Source: Strongylocentrotus purpuratus
Taxonomy: Eukaryota; Echinodermata; Echinoidea; Camarodonta; Strongylocentrotidae
DNA: 64,000 bases
Direction: 5' to 3'
Assembly: GCF_000002235.5 (NCBI RefSeq)
Contig: NW_022145613.1
Coordinates: 16,182,883 to 16,246,882 of the forward strand
In this document: piece by piece, positions 22,117 through 34,060 of the stretch
Layout: each line of letters opens with the position of its first letter
How positions within the stretch are numbered: position 1 is the first letter of the stretch
Notes under the pieces: generated by a model
Database searches by the model: none
Told to the model about the DNA's origin: nothing
The model's input: only the letters and a program-made list of their open reading frames with translations
Position numbers and translations under genes: made by a program

Positions 22117-22369
22117 TTGACTTGGAATTCAAAGGTCGTGGTTCGATCGCGGACACGGCACTAATGTCCTTTGCCAAGACATTAATCTTCATTTGCTACA
22201 CTCGACCCAGGTGAGGTAAATGAGTACCTGGCGGGAATTAATTCCTTGAAATGCCGGAGCGCTGTAATGGCAACTTGGCTAAAGCCGGAGTTATAATAAA
22301 TGCGCCTCGGAAAATTTCCAGATAGACGGCGCTATAAAAATGCCTATTATTATCATTATTATTATTAAT
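22103..22369 (+). mobile_element. tRNA-derived SINE, plus strand
   Basis: The tRNA-like head GGTTAGAGTGGCACTTGACT is followed by a B-box GGTTCGATCGC, then the body shared with 19141-19445 (GGCACTAATGTCCTTTGCCA, CAGGTGAGGTAAATGAGTAC). The tail is GGCGCTATAAAAATGCC followed by (ATT)n. The GCGCTAT-plus-ATT tail resembles the LINE tail at 9831-9899, so an L2/CR1-type LINE may mobilise it. Confidence 0.8.
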
Positions 22370-22548
22370 TCAATTTTGTTCACTTGTATTGTGTTGCTGT
22401 TACTATTCTTAGCGTTTTGAAATTCACTTTTATCCATAAAGCCTCTTTAGCCACTTTTGTCCTAAATTTAGCTCATAGAGCCATAGACGTTTGTTGACCT
22501 TCAACATTGACGCACGCACGCATATGCAAGAATTGCCAAAAGTGGTTT

Positions 22549-22741
22549 TAGAGCCCCACTGTCCTACTTGTAGCTACTTGCTCCCTCTATATAGAAAACT
22601 TCCCCAATCGGTGCATGTTTGTCCCCCATGATCATCTTTTTCTTATGTAAGTTGAGAGCCGAGTTAATGAGATAACAACCTGTCAGTGACCTGGCTGTGT
22701 GGTCTAATCCCTTCTGGCCCAGTAGTGTTGACGGTCTTTAA
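22549..22741. mobile_element. 190-bp MITE (TTAAAGCC family)
   Basis: One of four related blocks in the window (also 39869, 45649, 49960). The consensus runs from TTAAAGCCNCACTG through TACTTGTAGNTACTTG and TGAGATAACNACCTGTC to a complementary end GGCTTTAA, degraded here. Confidence 0.65.
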
Positions 22742-25504
22742 AAAAGTAGATATTTTGAATTCGCTATATTTCTTCAGAATAGCAGGTTACCCCAATTTTT
22801 CTTTGTTCTGATAGGGTATGAATTGGAGATGCGATTTTGTGTTTCTCGTTTGCTGTTAAAATGCTTTGACGTCAACATAATGTGATTGGGCCAAACAGAT
22901 TGTTTTGTTGATAAATTATGCCCCCCTCAAAGATTCTGTTAAATATAATTTTAAATCAGTAACATTCAGTAAAACACAATATTATGATTGAACTTACAAA
23001 TCCTAAATCAGTTACTTATAATAGTATAGATGGCTAAAAATTGCATCTAAACATATACAACCCCTCCCCCTTGGGGAATGGAAGAGTCCTGGAAGCTTTA
23101 ATGAGGAGAAACATAAGACCAGATTGCCGGTGATGCCATGTGTCAGTCCTCACGTTGACACCAATTTCACCACAAGCTACAGTTTCCTTCTCTTCATGTT
23201 ATTATTCTAGGTAAGCTTATTCTCGTTTCTATTTTATATCCAGTTAAAAAGCTGTAGTTTTAATTGTTAATTTTAATGTCAAGTATCACCCTCTTGATAT
23301 AGTATATTCCAATTCAGGAACGAATGGGCTTTCAGGAATGAGATATGTACACATCTTTGAGACTGTGAATGTCCAAAGAGTCGGACGAGTGTGTTGATGC
23401 TGATTTTTTTTTAGTGTTCAGATAGATATGTGGCGGGAATTTTGTTATTGAATAGTATAATTAATTGATGAGTTTTGCCAGTACATAATTAGTGTGTGCT
23501 ATTTCAATGTTTGACTATAACACTTTAGAAGGTAATAATAGGTTATAATGATAGACAGTTGCATAGCTTGGGCTTTGTTATAAGGGGCGGGGATATATCA
23601 GTGTATAGTCTATAGATGGTCCAGTAGCGGCGAAGCGTCTTTTAACGTAAGCCTCAAAGCGGAAAAACATGATTTTTTTTAAAAAAACTAAGTTTATACC
23701 CCTACTACTTTATCAGGGATGACTTTAGAGATTTTCTGTTTAAGTGGTCCAAGACACTGCTTCAACTCCGCGCTTTGCAGTTGAGTGTGATGGTCTGAAG
23801 CGAGCGAAGCAAGCGAGCACTCACACACAAACATACACAAATTATGAGGTCGTATTGTGACCGATCATATCTTATTTACACATGACACATGCTAACCCTT
23901 CATATTCTTCGACACTGCCTTTCATTTGGTGGTAGATATAGAAAACATGTTATTACACCAAAAAGGTGTACTTTTCAAAGGGCAATTTATAATATTATTA
24001 GAAAAGGGGACATATCACAGTATAATAACGAACGGAACTTATCATATTAAAAGGGGGCATTTATCAGGGTCGTAAATGTGTTTTTAGTAAGGTAAAGGGA
24101 CAATTATTAGAAAGAAGAAGGGACACCAATCAACAGGGCAAAAGCTACTTATTTAAAAAGAAAATGGGCACTTATCATACAAAAAATCAGAGATGAAAAG
24201 GGGCACCTTTGAAAAGAAGAAAAATACACTTACTACAAAGTAAAAGGACATTTTTAATAGTGCAAGGGCCACCTATCAGACAATTATCAGAGGCGGGTGA
24301 AAAGGGACTTTTATGACAAAGGAAAGGAGGGGGGGCGCTCATTAGGCAGAAAATTGAACATTTCCCCCAAAGTAAAATGGGCACTTTTGGGGTACTTGGA
24401 AAAAGCGAAGCTCGAGTTTTATTTCTCTCTTTCTTTAATATTTATTTTGATTCTCTCTCTCTCTCTTTCTTCTTCTTCTTTCATTCTTTCTTCCTTGCTT
24501 TCTTTTGTGTTGTTGTTCAATTCAATTAATTGAAACGCCCAGTAAAATCATACGTGGCATAGAGGGATTCAACTTATTTAGCACCCACACTTTTCTGGTG
24601 AACTATCGTAATGTTTACTTTTCATCCCCAAATGCGGAATCTCATAGCTCTAAAAACAAACAGAGACACGTCATCAACACGGAACAGGTTATGACATAAG
24701 GTAAAAGGAAAACATGCGATATCCTGGCCCCGCAAACGTCCTGATGATTTTGTTTCCTAAAGCAACAAGGAACTAATGACTAAAAACAAATTGTGTCACG
24801 GAACAAGTACATACATTCTCTCATGAAATAGAAAAGGTTTTATCGTTGATATTCCCTAGCGAATATAATCTTACCAGTAACGAGCAGCTAGGGCCCTGTT
24901 GGTATCATTTTTGTTTTTGGTCACTAAGGGAACTGAGGTTATAATGTAATGACCTGAGGAGCACAAGTGACGTCCGAAAATTCCAGGTCAAACGAAAACA
25001 GATCCAAAACACAAATTAATCAAACCAACAAACAATGGAGTCGATATGGGGGGGGGGTGGGCTGTGTAGTACCTTGAAAAACACCCCCTTCACCTCCGGC
25101 TCGCAGGCCCACGAGAAGAAGGGAAAGGTAGGACTCTGTGAGACTTCAGCTCTTAGGTCACTACACGACTTCAAGCCGCAGTTCTTTAGCACAAAAAAAG
25201 GGTAAATTGCTTAAACACATGAGTATATCGTTATTGCTAACGATATGGATATTAAACCAAGGTTGTTTTTTTACTTATATAGGCCTACTGTAACGGAGAA
25301 TTATTGCCCTTCTGACTCACGTCATGGTCATGCAAGGAATCCACCCAAGGAAACCATGCCAGTCTGCACGCACAGACTCGGATTTTAGGGGACTTTCCCC
25401 ATATTTTCACAAAATAGGCCTAGGCCAAGTACGAGATGGTATTTCCTCTTATTTTGATCTTTCGTGGTCTTTCTTTCCTCATCCGGAAACAGATGTCACC
25501 TCTA
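22742..25504. other. intergenic, low-complexity patches
   Basis: No gene supported. It includes a TTC/TCT-rich tract near 24420-24500 and GC-poor unique-looking sequence. Confidence 0.35.
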
Positions 25505-25549
25505 ACGATCTAGGATCAACAGAGTGACTCACTGTTGATCCTAGATCGT
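25505..25549. repeat. near-perfect 45-nt hairpin
   Basis: The arms ACGATCTAGGATCAACAG and CTGTTGATCCTAGATCGT are exact complements of 18 bp around AGTGACTCA. The stem can extend further into the loop with a small bulge. It is not part of a recognised element. Confidence 0.85.
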
Positions 25550-25594
25550 CTGAGGTCAGAGTCTACAAAGTCCCAGAGAACTATTAAAAAGATA

Positions 25595-25790
25595 TATTTA
25601 TAAACGAGAGAGAGAAAGGGGGTGCTGGGTGGGGAGAGAGAAAGAGAGATAGAGGGGAAAGAGAAGGGGGAAGAGGGGAAAGGAAGAAAGAGAAATTGAG
25701 AGAGAGAGAGTGTGTGTGTGAGATAGAGAGAGAGAGAGATAGATAGAGGGTCACAGAGAGATATAAAGAGAGCGAAAAGGAGAAAGGAAA
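25595..25790. repeat. GA-rich microsatellite tract
   Basis: Nearly pure purine on the plus strand, mostly GA and GAGAGATA repeats. The 73-codon minus-strand frame across it is a low-complexity artefact. Confidence 0.85.
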
Positions 25791-26169
25791 TATCGCCTCT
25801 GACAAAGTCTACGTAGTCAGAACAAATTAATATTGTTCGTATTCCTCTAAATTAAATTTTATGATAATTCTGTTTATTTGGCATCATAAAAAATACGTAG
25901 TCACACAATATAAAATTAAATAGCGAAATAAATAGGTACCGGTATATACTTAGAAGAAGAAAAAAAAATCCCGACCATTGACTTTCAGGTATCACCCATA
26001 TACATTAACAAGGGTAACACAAAAAAAGGAGAGTTCAGAATGAGAAAAAGAAGAAAGGGAAGAGGTGAGAAAGAGAAAGAGAAGAACGAGAAGAGGTGAG
26101 AATGAGGAAGATAAAAAAGGGTCTACTTAATAGTCAAGGATGACATTGTTCCAAAATTGTAACGTTTGG

Positions 26170-26422
26170 CAGGGGCGGATCTAGCTTCCTGTTAAGGGTG
26201 GGGGGGGGGGGGTTGACCCAGTGGCGGATCAAGCCCGAAATTCGAAAATCGCGCCGACCAATATTTCGCTCAGTTGGAGGGGGGGGGGGGGTAGTGAGCA
26301 CTTGACAAAAAAAAAATTGCCCCCGACATTAAATTTTTTTTTTTAAATTCCTTTCTTTTGGTCCGCCCGATGGGGGGGGGGGGGTAAACGCCCTAACCCC
26401 CCCCCCCCGTAGATCCGCCCCT
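26170..26422. mobile_element. GGATCC-type hAT-like MITEs, adjacent or nested
   Basis: CAGGGGCGGATCTAG occurs at 26170 and CAGTGGCGGATCAAG at 26219. The right end GTAGATCCGCCCCT is at about 26422. Poly-G, poly-A and poly-C runs and AAAATCGCGCCGACC are shared with the other copies. Confidence 0.6.
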
Positions 26423-27134
26423 TTTTGGATAGCGTTACAAAACGAGATGGTGTGGAGCTGGATTTGACGTTATACATATTGAATTCCATTCATGTACTCA
26501 TGTAAAACGGATGGAATGGGTTCTTATAGTTGAACGAGTAATTGGGACACAGTGATTATCCCGTCTACGAGTGTGATTCGTAAAGAATGACGAATTAGTT
26601 CGAAACATCTGATCGAAAAATATTGGGAGAATCCTTTTGTGATACTTAAACATGAAAACTGATATATCAAGTTTTACAAGTTCAAACACTGGGAGACAAC
26701 TGGGAGAAATGGTGGAAGACTGGGAATACGGAAGTGACTCCTTTTTATCAGTCGTTTTGTGCGTTTTTGTAAAATATATAGTTTATCAATATATATTTCA
26801 TATGTTTTGCCCCATATCTCATTACAATTATTGAGGTGTGGTAATATAACAGCATTATGGATACTGACCATTACTCTGATGGGTATAAATATCTGAGTTT
26901 GGATAAAACACCTTTACTTTTTGAAAGCTTTGAAGATATATTAGCAATATGCAGTCAAGTAACCCATGAATAAGATTGCCTAAGAAAAATAACGACTCAG
27001 TTCTCTCGATAAAAAGAATTTTCAATTCTAATCGGGTCAGTGTTTGATGGAATTATTTTTCCTTTTAGAATTGAATCATACATACTTTGTTTTCTTAAAA
27101 TTAAATTATAGCTTGTTACATCTGAACCTGTCGT
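26423..27134. other. intergenic, nothing recognised
   Basis: No supported gene. The small overlapping frames on both strands near 26500-26870 have no recognisable features. Confidence 0.35.
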
Positions 27135-27138
27135 TTAA

Positions 27139-27598
27139 AGGTACTATGTCCCTTAATACTTATTTAGAACTTCCGTAAAAAAGGGGGGCTTGAAAATGTC
27201 TGTAAGTGGGAAAATAACGACTATTAGTTGTCGAATCGACTTAGGAGCTACAGAGCCAGTAAGCAATAGTCTGATTTTCAGACCATTGTACGGAATGGTC
27301 GTACGTTTTATGCTGCGCAAGATTCAATTAGTTTAATTTTGGCCATTACAAGAAATTGGTTATTAATGTAGCAAATGCTCATATACCTTTTACAGCTCAT
27401 TTTATGTATGTTATTACCAAAGAAGAAAAAAAGCCAGTCAGTCACTCAAAAGTGCCTGACAGTGAATTCTAGCTACTAAACGGGTTTCCTTGCATAATTT
27501 GAATATTAGGACACTGCTTAATTTCACAGATAGGACATATCATAATTCCTGCAAAGTTCTACAGAATTTGATGTTGGCTGCAAAAGGGCATAGTATAT
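27139..27598. mobile_element. second copy of the TTAA-flanked MITE, inverted
   Basis: It starts AGGTACTATGTCCC and ends with the decayed complement GGGCATAGTATA. TTAA lies on both sides (27135-27138, 27599-27602). The interior is the reverse complement of 12955-13457. Confidence 0.8.
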
Positions 27599-27602
27599 TT
27601 AA

Positions 27603-28888
27603 CATTTGTAATTAGGTGATCTGCCACTTAGAGTAGCAGAGCACCTATTGATTTCGTTAGAATCTATCTTTTTTTGCCCTATTTTTTCTGTATGGATCTT
27701 GTTTGCTTCATATCTCATCAATGGCATGGTTAATGACAATGAAATGTTCATGACATGTGCCATATGCGTGAAAATCGATCCAAACAAATGGATTTGTGAA
27801 TGACTGATGCGTGACGTCATCTAGGCGCCATTTTGCTCATTTCTATTATTGCCCATATTTCCGTCATCCATTGTCATTTCTGCATAAACTTGACGTCATG
27901 GGTAAACTTTTGGTTTCCTAGTAGTTTCCTTCTCTCCGGAATAACTTATTCAATCCATCCTTGATCGTAGACATATCCCAAGATTGATTTTTTTTGCGAG
28001 GGTGTTAATTGCTCAGTAAATAAAAAATGTTCCAAATCTCCTTCCCCCAATAAGCACAGTCAGATAATGGCAAACAGAGTACTGGAACCCATTTTACAAA
28101 GCTTTTTTTTTCAATGACAAATTACAAAAATCAGTGACAAATTTGCTGATAACCAAGCAGAAGCAAGGATTTCACTTGCTTTTAACAAAAACTGTCATTA
28201 GTCACTGATGAAAAGTTTTGTGAAATGGGGCCCAGGAAGTGTTTTATAGCAGTCGGTGTACTTCATAATCTATATATATATAGGGTGTTTGAGTCACTCA
28301 GTATGTAAATACATCCTAGTGAATCCTGCTAATCTTCATATCATGTAAGCATATATTATTTTTATATTTACAATTAATTCTGGAATGTCTTTTGTCCTGT
28401 TGGAAATGTGAATAACTTAGCTGATATCTGTCAAGAATATATAAACTCACCAATAAATTCAGTTAAATTCAATTCTGTCCAATTCAACTTAACATTATTT
28501 CTTCCATTTCCTCTTCCTGAGTCACAAACAGACTCAAGTTTTTAATATAATGTATGCAATTCATGAATACATGTAAGTCATTTTGAAGAGCGTAATTAAC
28601 ACAAAGAAGAAGGCGTAGATCGATCCCTAGTTTGATTGGTATTTTCATTAATTCAAGTTAAATACAACAGAATCATTAAAAGTGAAACAAAAATGATACA
28701 TTAATAACCAACAATAACAATATCTAGATCAAAGACATGGACATTATCATAGGTAGGTCCTACTTAAAATACAATCACGAACGTGTAATTTTATAGTTCA
28801 TCCTTTATTTCTGTTATTATTTCTTGCTCTGATAGTATTTTGTAGAGGTGTCGACGACATAGATTACGTCATGATAATTTCGGTTCTA
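27603..28888. other. intergenic, nothing recognised
   Basis: No gene supported; AT-rich, with a short TA run near 28274. Confidence 0.35.
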
Positions 28889-29107
28889 GGACACCTTCCC
28901 CCTGAACATCCACCCCCGGATAACCACCCCAGGAAACTACCCCCCCCCCCCCCTCCAGACAACTACCCACTATGACAACCGTCCTCTACGACAACTACCC
29001 CCGGACGACTGCCCTAGGAGCAGTTGTCCTAGGGGGTAGTTATCCTAGGGGGTAGTTGACTGTGGGTGATTATCCGGGGGGGGGGGTTGTCCAGGGGGTA
29101 GGTGTCC
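28889..29107. repeat. imperfect foldback repeat rich in GACAACTACCCCC
   Basis: It begins GGACACCTTCCCCCTG and ends with the complementary CAGGGGGTAGGTGTCC. The left half iterates GACAACTACCCCC-like motifs and the right half their complement, so one strand can fold into a long imperfect hairpin. It lies about 0.45 kb upstream of the first GPCR. Confidence 0.75.
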
Positions 29108-29499
29108 GGATACGGATAATTTCATCCTATAGTGGTATCAGGTATGTATGGCTCCTCCGGCATTTGCAACCAATTAGGCCTTTAAATAAAAGATGTTGTA
29201 TTACCCTTTGCGACCGACCCGAAAATCTTGAAATCTACGGCCGGCTTTATAACAAAGCTTTTATTTTTTTTTACCGTTTTTCAGTAAAAATGTATTAAAG
29301 CATTCAAAACTGAGAGAAATATCATCCCAAAGAGGGAGAAGAAAAAGAAGATTTTTTTTTTTTTTTTTTTTTAATTTCCGACCGACCGACACATGTTTTG
29401 GCACTTAAATGGCGATACAACATCTTTTTTTCCGGCTTTATTATGAAAATCATAGTCATTTTATTCATCAGATGCTTCTCTGCTTTACTTCTCTCTATG

Positions 29500-29519
29500 A
29501 TTTTTATTTTATTTTTCAG
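29500..29519 (+). other. predicted 3' splice site before GPCR 1
   Basis: TTTTTATTTTATTTTTCAG ends at 29519, 32 bp before the start codon. It suggests a spliced 5' untranslated exon further upstream. Confidence 0.55.
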
Positions 29520-29551
29520 AAGAGGAATCGACGACGAAAGACGAAATAATT

Positions 29552-30847
29552 ATGGAAGGTCATACTATTATCCCAACAACCATGGACATAAGCACTATCA
29601 GGAGTAGCGATACGGATCTCTTTGTGTTTGAAGATTACAACCAGCGCATTGCTATAGCCACTATCCTCTGTATCGTCTTCCTTGTGGGATCCATCGGCAA
29701 CACACTCGTCATCGCCGCCGTAGTCCTATCCCGTAAACTCCGATCATCCACCAACTGGCTCGTCGTCAACTTGGGCTGTTCCGACCTTCTCACATGCCTC
29801 TGTCTCCCGTTTAATGTTGTCGCCATGCTAAGTCGTGACGGATGGCCTTTGCCAGGTTGGATCTGCGCAGCCAATTCGGCCGTGACATGGATCTGTCTGG
29901 GTGCCAGTGTCATGACGCTGGCCCTCATTGCCTTTAACCGCTGGTACCTGCTGACAAAGTCTAGTATACACTTCCAGAAACTCTACACTACTAGAAACAT
30001 ATGCTTCATGGTGCTTAGCGCTTGGCTGTATCCAGCTCTTTTGGTTCTGGTACCTCCCTTTGCTGGGTTGGGCCGACTGGGATATTCTCACGAGTACAAG
30101 GTATGCTCGCAGGATACGTCAATTCCTAACTCAGACTTATATAGCCTCATAGCCGGGGTTTCCATCATCCTCCCTGTGTTCATTGTTGTCGTTTTTATCT
30201 ACGTTCTGATCTATCTCTTCGTTTCCAGACAAAGTAAAAAGATGAACCAGCTCAAAAAGGCAGAAGCACCCCAAAGGCGTGGCAATGACAATGTCAACTT
30301 TAACATTAGCTCATCAGAGGTTCCCTCGAATGAACCGAGCACATCTGAAGAGACAATCACACAAAGCTGTTTAACCTCAAACCTTCACACATCACAAACT
30401 ACCGAAACAAAGATCACATTAAATGAAGAGGGCAAATTTACAGCAATTGAGAATTTACCAAAAAACACATTCCTTGAAGTTTCTGAGAATGAATCTTCAG
30501 GAAGTACCAAAGCTAATCAGAAGCGTCCAAGATTCTTTAAGAAAAATTCGCCTAATAACAAGGCAAAACCACACCTGAACAAGTACAATGTCACGGTTAC
30601 GAAAAGACTTGCCATAGTGGTGCTAGCCTTCTTCATCTGCCTGCTCCCATTTGGTGTTAGTGTTGTCGTTCCGCCGAGTGATCCGGGCGTCCCTTGGACA
30701 GGCCTGATGTTGACCTTCAACAGTTGCGTCAACCCTCTGATTTATGCCAGGACGATGCCAGAGTTCCGCAAGGTGATGCTAGCCATCATTCGCTGTCGCC
30801 TAAAGGACATCCCGGAGCTAATCGCAAGCGTCCGTCGCTTCCGTTGA
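29552..30847 (+). CDS. class A GPCR (orphan, moody/melatonin-receptor-like), 431 aa
   Basis: This is a complete seven-transmembrane receptor in one exon. It has TM1 with G-N (N50), TM2 with D78, C105 at the top of TM3 paired with C185 in the second extracellular loop, N-R-W at 129-131 where most class A receptors have D/E-R-Y, and P208 in TM5. A roughly 125-residue hydrophilic third intracellular loop precedes TM6 (F-F-I-C-L-L-P, lacking the usual tryptophan), and TM7 has N-P-L-I-Y-A (N394). The short tail A-R-T-M-P-E-F-R-K-V-M and R-C-R recurs in the other receptors of the window. It presumably signals through G proteins at the plasma membrane; the ligand is unknown. The ATG at 29552 follows a predicted splice acceptor. 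It is the only plus-strand receptor of the cluster. Confidence 0.9.
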   Translation: MEGHTIIPTTMDISTIRSSDTDLFVFEDYNQRIAIATILCIVFLVGSIGNTLVIAAVVLSRKLRSSTNWLVVNLGCSDLLTCLCLPFNVVAMLSRDGWPLPGWICAANSAVTWICLGASVMTLALIAFNRWYLLTKSSIHFQKLYTTRNICFMVLSAWLYPALLVLVPPFAGLGRLGYSHEYKVCSQDTSIPNSDLYSLIAGVSIILPVFIVVVFIYVLIYLFVSRQSKKMNQLKKAEAPQRRGNDNVNFNISSSEVPSNEPSTSEETITQSCLTSNLHTSQTTETKITLNEEGKFTAIENLPKNTFLEVSENESSGSTKANQKRPRFFKKNSPNNKAKPHLNKYNVTVTKRLAIVVLAFFICLLPFGVSVVVPPSDPGVPWTGLMLTFNSCVNPLIYARTMPEFRKVMLAIIRCRLKDIPELIASVRRFR

Positions 30848-32021
30848 TGGAATTGGACCATCCAAGTAGATCCACCGAAAACCTACGAGACAGTTCCATA
30901 GTCAGATATTGTCAGCCGCGTGAGCTATAGCCAAAGAATTGAAGAAACAAATAATTCGAGATAGGTAAAAATCTGATATCAATTATACCATGAACAGGAC
31001 TTTCTCGTCATCACCATGCATGATCCACAAAAATAATACAGCCCTGCATGCATTTATTAAGGAAGGGAAACCAGACCATTCTGAAGCATTTAAAGAAGGA
31101 AAGAAAAGGAAGTGTGTGATTAAAAAAACGAAAACGTTTGGGTGCATATTATAGATCACAACAACAACTTTGTAAAAACAAACTTTATAATTATCACAGA
31201 GACAGAGTAATGCTTGAAATCGCAGCATAAATGCCTATTAAGAAAGTACTGTTAAGATATTATACCCCTTCAGTAAATACATAGAATTAAATAGAAAATA
31301 CATAACCACTGATAATAATTGTTAAATAGTTGACGCGACGGAATGACTACCATTTGAGAGGAAAACATTAACACCCCTGATTTAATGAAATTAACGAAAA
31401 GAGTGGAATTTACAAAATGTATATCAATGTTTGACTATCTATTATGAACGTAAAATGACAATTTTACGTGCCACTTATACACGGACGGACAGGTGTCTTT
31501 TATTTGAGTTTGGTAGTAGTTCTTTTTTAAGTGGTGAAATATAGAAATAGAAAATCATTCAATAGTTAAAGCGTGTTTTGTCGTGATTTTGTTCCCCATC
31601 AATGCATTCTTCGGTCATGATATTGTAAGTACAAATAATTTGTTTTATTACAATTAAAGAGCAAATATTTAACCCAGAGGCAAAAAATATTCATTCGGTC
31701 TCAAAATTCTCCCCCGTAATGGGTTAACAACAGAGATCAATAATAACACAATTTCCTCGGTATCAAAGTCCTCTACATTTGCGAAGAGGAAAATGAGGTC
31801 GGATCGTAGAACATAGCTTAATGTTGAAACACCCGAAACTCAAAGTTGTCAGTAATTCATAGAAACGTCTACATACTAATGGCACAAAGATACTTCTTGT
31901 TTAGCGGTTTTAAAAAAACATAATTCAATGCACATTTTTAGAAGAAAAAATCGTTGACAATGTTGTTTAGGTCGTGTTACTTTCTGCCCATTCTACATGT
32001 ATATGTATGTAAGTAATGGAG
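30848..32021. other. GPCR 1 3' flank, nothing further recognised
   Basis: AT-rich downstream sequence; no other gene or repeat supported. Confidence 0.4.
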
Positions 32022-32772
32022 CTCTCACACTCTGCCGTGTAGGCCTACCGTCCACCTGCCGGGCTATTAAAAAAACAGCAGAGTCCAGAACGTTGGGTTT
32101 TGAGCGAACTTGTCCCCGGCCGCAAAAAAAAATTCATAAAATTAATCTTTTCACCGTTTCGTTGCCATCTTCTGACCGTTCTCACCGGGCGCATACCGGG
32201 TGTTGAACGTGCTTCTACCGTCTTCACCGCCCAGATTGACTTTTGTTGAAAATTTTGGCCGTTTCCATACCGGGCCCATACCGGGTCTCGAACGTGTGCA
32301 CCGGGTTTGTAGCAGCCACCTACCAGTCACTTAGCGTCCCCTCACCGCTCGGAGTGTCCTGTGAGCGAGTCCCCGGACTGCTGACGTCATGACACGACTG
32401 CCATAAATACCCCGATTTGAATGGCAACGGTCAGTCCGCTCTCCATTTTTCATCACCGTTCTGTAACGTGTTGTGAGCGTGTTGTGAACGTGTTCATACA
32501 GTGTGACCGTTTTCATAACGTATTCATACCGTCCTCATACCGTTCAACACCGTCCTCTTGCCGCTTACTTGCGGCCGGTGCCAGCCGGCCAAAGTTTTGA
32601 ACATGCCCAAAACTTTCGCCGGGTCCTACCGGGTGTAAATAAGCGCCAACGCCCTATTAACGTGTTGCCCGCTTTGATAACGAACCACCGTGTGCCCTCG
32701 CCGTTCTCCACCGTCCGCAGACATTTTCGCGCACGGTGGCACACGGTAGGCCTATACGGCAGAGTGTGAGAG
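32022..32772. mobile_element. 751-bp DNA element with 30-bp terminal inverted repeats
   Basis: The left end begins CTCTCACACTCTGCCGT and the right end is its complement; the first 30 bp match at 29 positions. The interior is markedly more GC-rich than its surroundings and iterates short motifs such as CCGTTC, ACCGGGT and AACGTG. No transposase frame and no clear target duplication are seen. The superfamily is undetermined. Confidence 0.85.
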
Positions 32773-33578
32773 TCACTTTAGGGTTTATGTGTGTATGTGG
32801 ACTGTGGAGTGTTGTGTATGTATGCATTTATTTGTATGCTAATATTACTGTATTAGTATCATAGTTAATGTTTTAAATATATCATTGCTTTTGGAAATCA
32901 TTTTCCTTCTCTTTCTGTTGTTGTTAAGAAATTAAAATTATGTTTTGGAGCACTATGACGAAAATAATAATGTACTAAAACTGTTCGAATCTATGATTTG
33001 CATTACTTTGTAAAGTCCAGGTTTTTATCATATTACTACTACTTGATTGATAATCAAATGAAAATACAAATGAAAATTAACCTTCAGCTGAAAATGGTCA
33101 AAGCATTTGTAATTTTCTACAGAGTCGATAACAGTCAGGTCGAAGTGAAATTTTCCTGCATTATCGTTCGCGTGGTTGAAACTTTTTTTGTACTGGTTTG
33201 TACAATTAAAAAAAAACAATTGTCGAGTATGCACTTTGCAATTTATATTCCACTTATCGTTTGAATACGTAATGATAACAGTGGTGGCGTCTTGTAAAGC
33301 ACTCGTATCTGTCACGATTTGACGCTCCGTGCCCTCAAAAACAATTCAATCTGTGTTTGAATCTCCAATATATTCGAATCTCCATCTTATAGAGAGCCTA
33401 AGTGTGACATCATACTGGCCAAGCAATCAAGGTTGCTGGTTCCAAACAATTTAGTGCTAATCAATCGCATGGTGACCATACCAGCGCCAAACATTAAATT
33501 TGCCCTGCTCCAGCCCGTTACTTGAGCGATTTCGCGGTGAACCTCATGCACAGGATTTTCTGTTTCAAAGTTACCTGG
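32773..33578. other. intergenic, nothing recognised
   Basis: No gene supported; overlapping frames on both strands near 33000-33300 are unremarkable. Confidence 0.35.
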
Positions 33579-33586
33579 ACGACGAG

Positions 33587-34010
33587 CAGGCGCGTACGCA
33601 GGATTTTTTCAAGGGGGGGGGGGGGGGGGGGGGGGGGGGAGGGGGTTTTAACATTTATAAATCGGGCCAAAAATTTCGCAACGACTCAGCCAGCCGCTGA
33701 ATAAGCGGGGGGGGGGGGGGGGGGGGGTAAGAGGTCACTTCTTTTTTTTTTTTTTTTTGGTCCCAAAAAAATCGCAACGACTCAGTCGACCGCTGAATAA
33801 GCGGGGGGTGGGGGGGGGGGGGTAAGAGGACACTTTTTTTTTTTTTTTTGTATCGAAATTTGAAAATTTGACATTTTGCTCCGTTGGGGGGGGGGGGTAA
33901 GGTCAGCTTTTTGAGGTCAGCCAAAAAAAAAAAAAAAAAAAAAAGGGGGGGGGGGGTTTAGGAAAATTTAGGAGGTGGTTTACACACAAAAAAAATACCA
34001 AAGGGGGGGT

Positions 34011-34048
<38 letters not shown>

Positions 34049-34060
34049 TGTACGCGCCTG
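33587..34060. mobile_element. hAT-type MITE with perfect 8-bp target duplication, poly-G/poly-C rich
   Basis: It starts CAGGCGCGTACGCAGG and ends GTGTACGCGCCTG. ACGACGAG flanks it at 33579-33586 and 34061-34068. It is the same family as 11000-11372, with longer G runs (a run of over 20 near 33615) and a C run of over 30 near 34015-34047. Part of the interior is duplicated (AATTTCGCAACGACTCAGCC and its variant). Confidence 0.9.
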
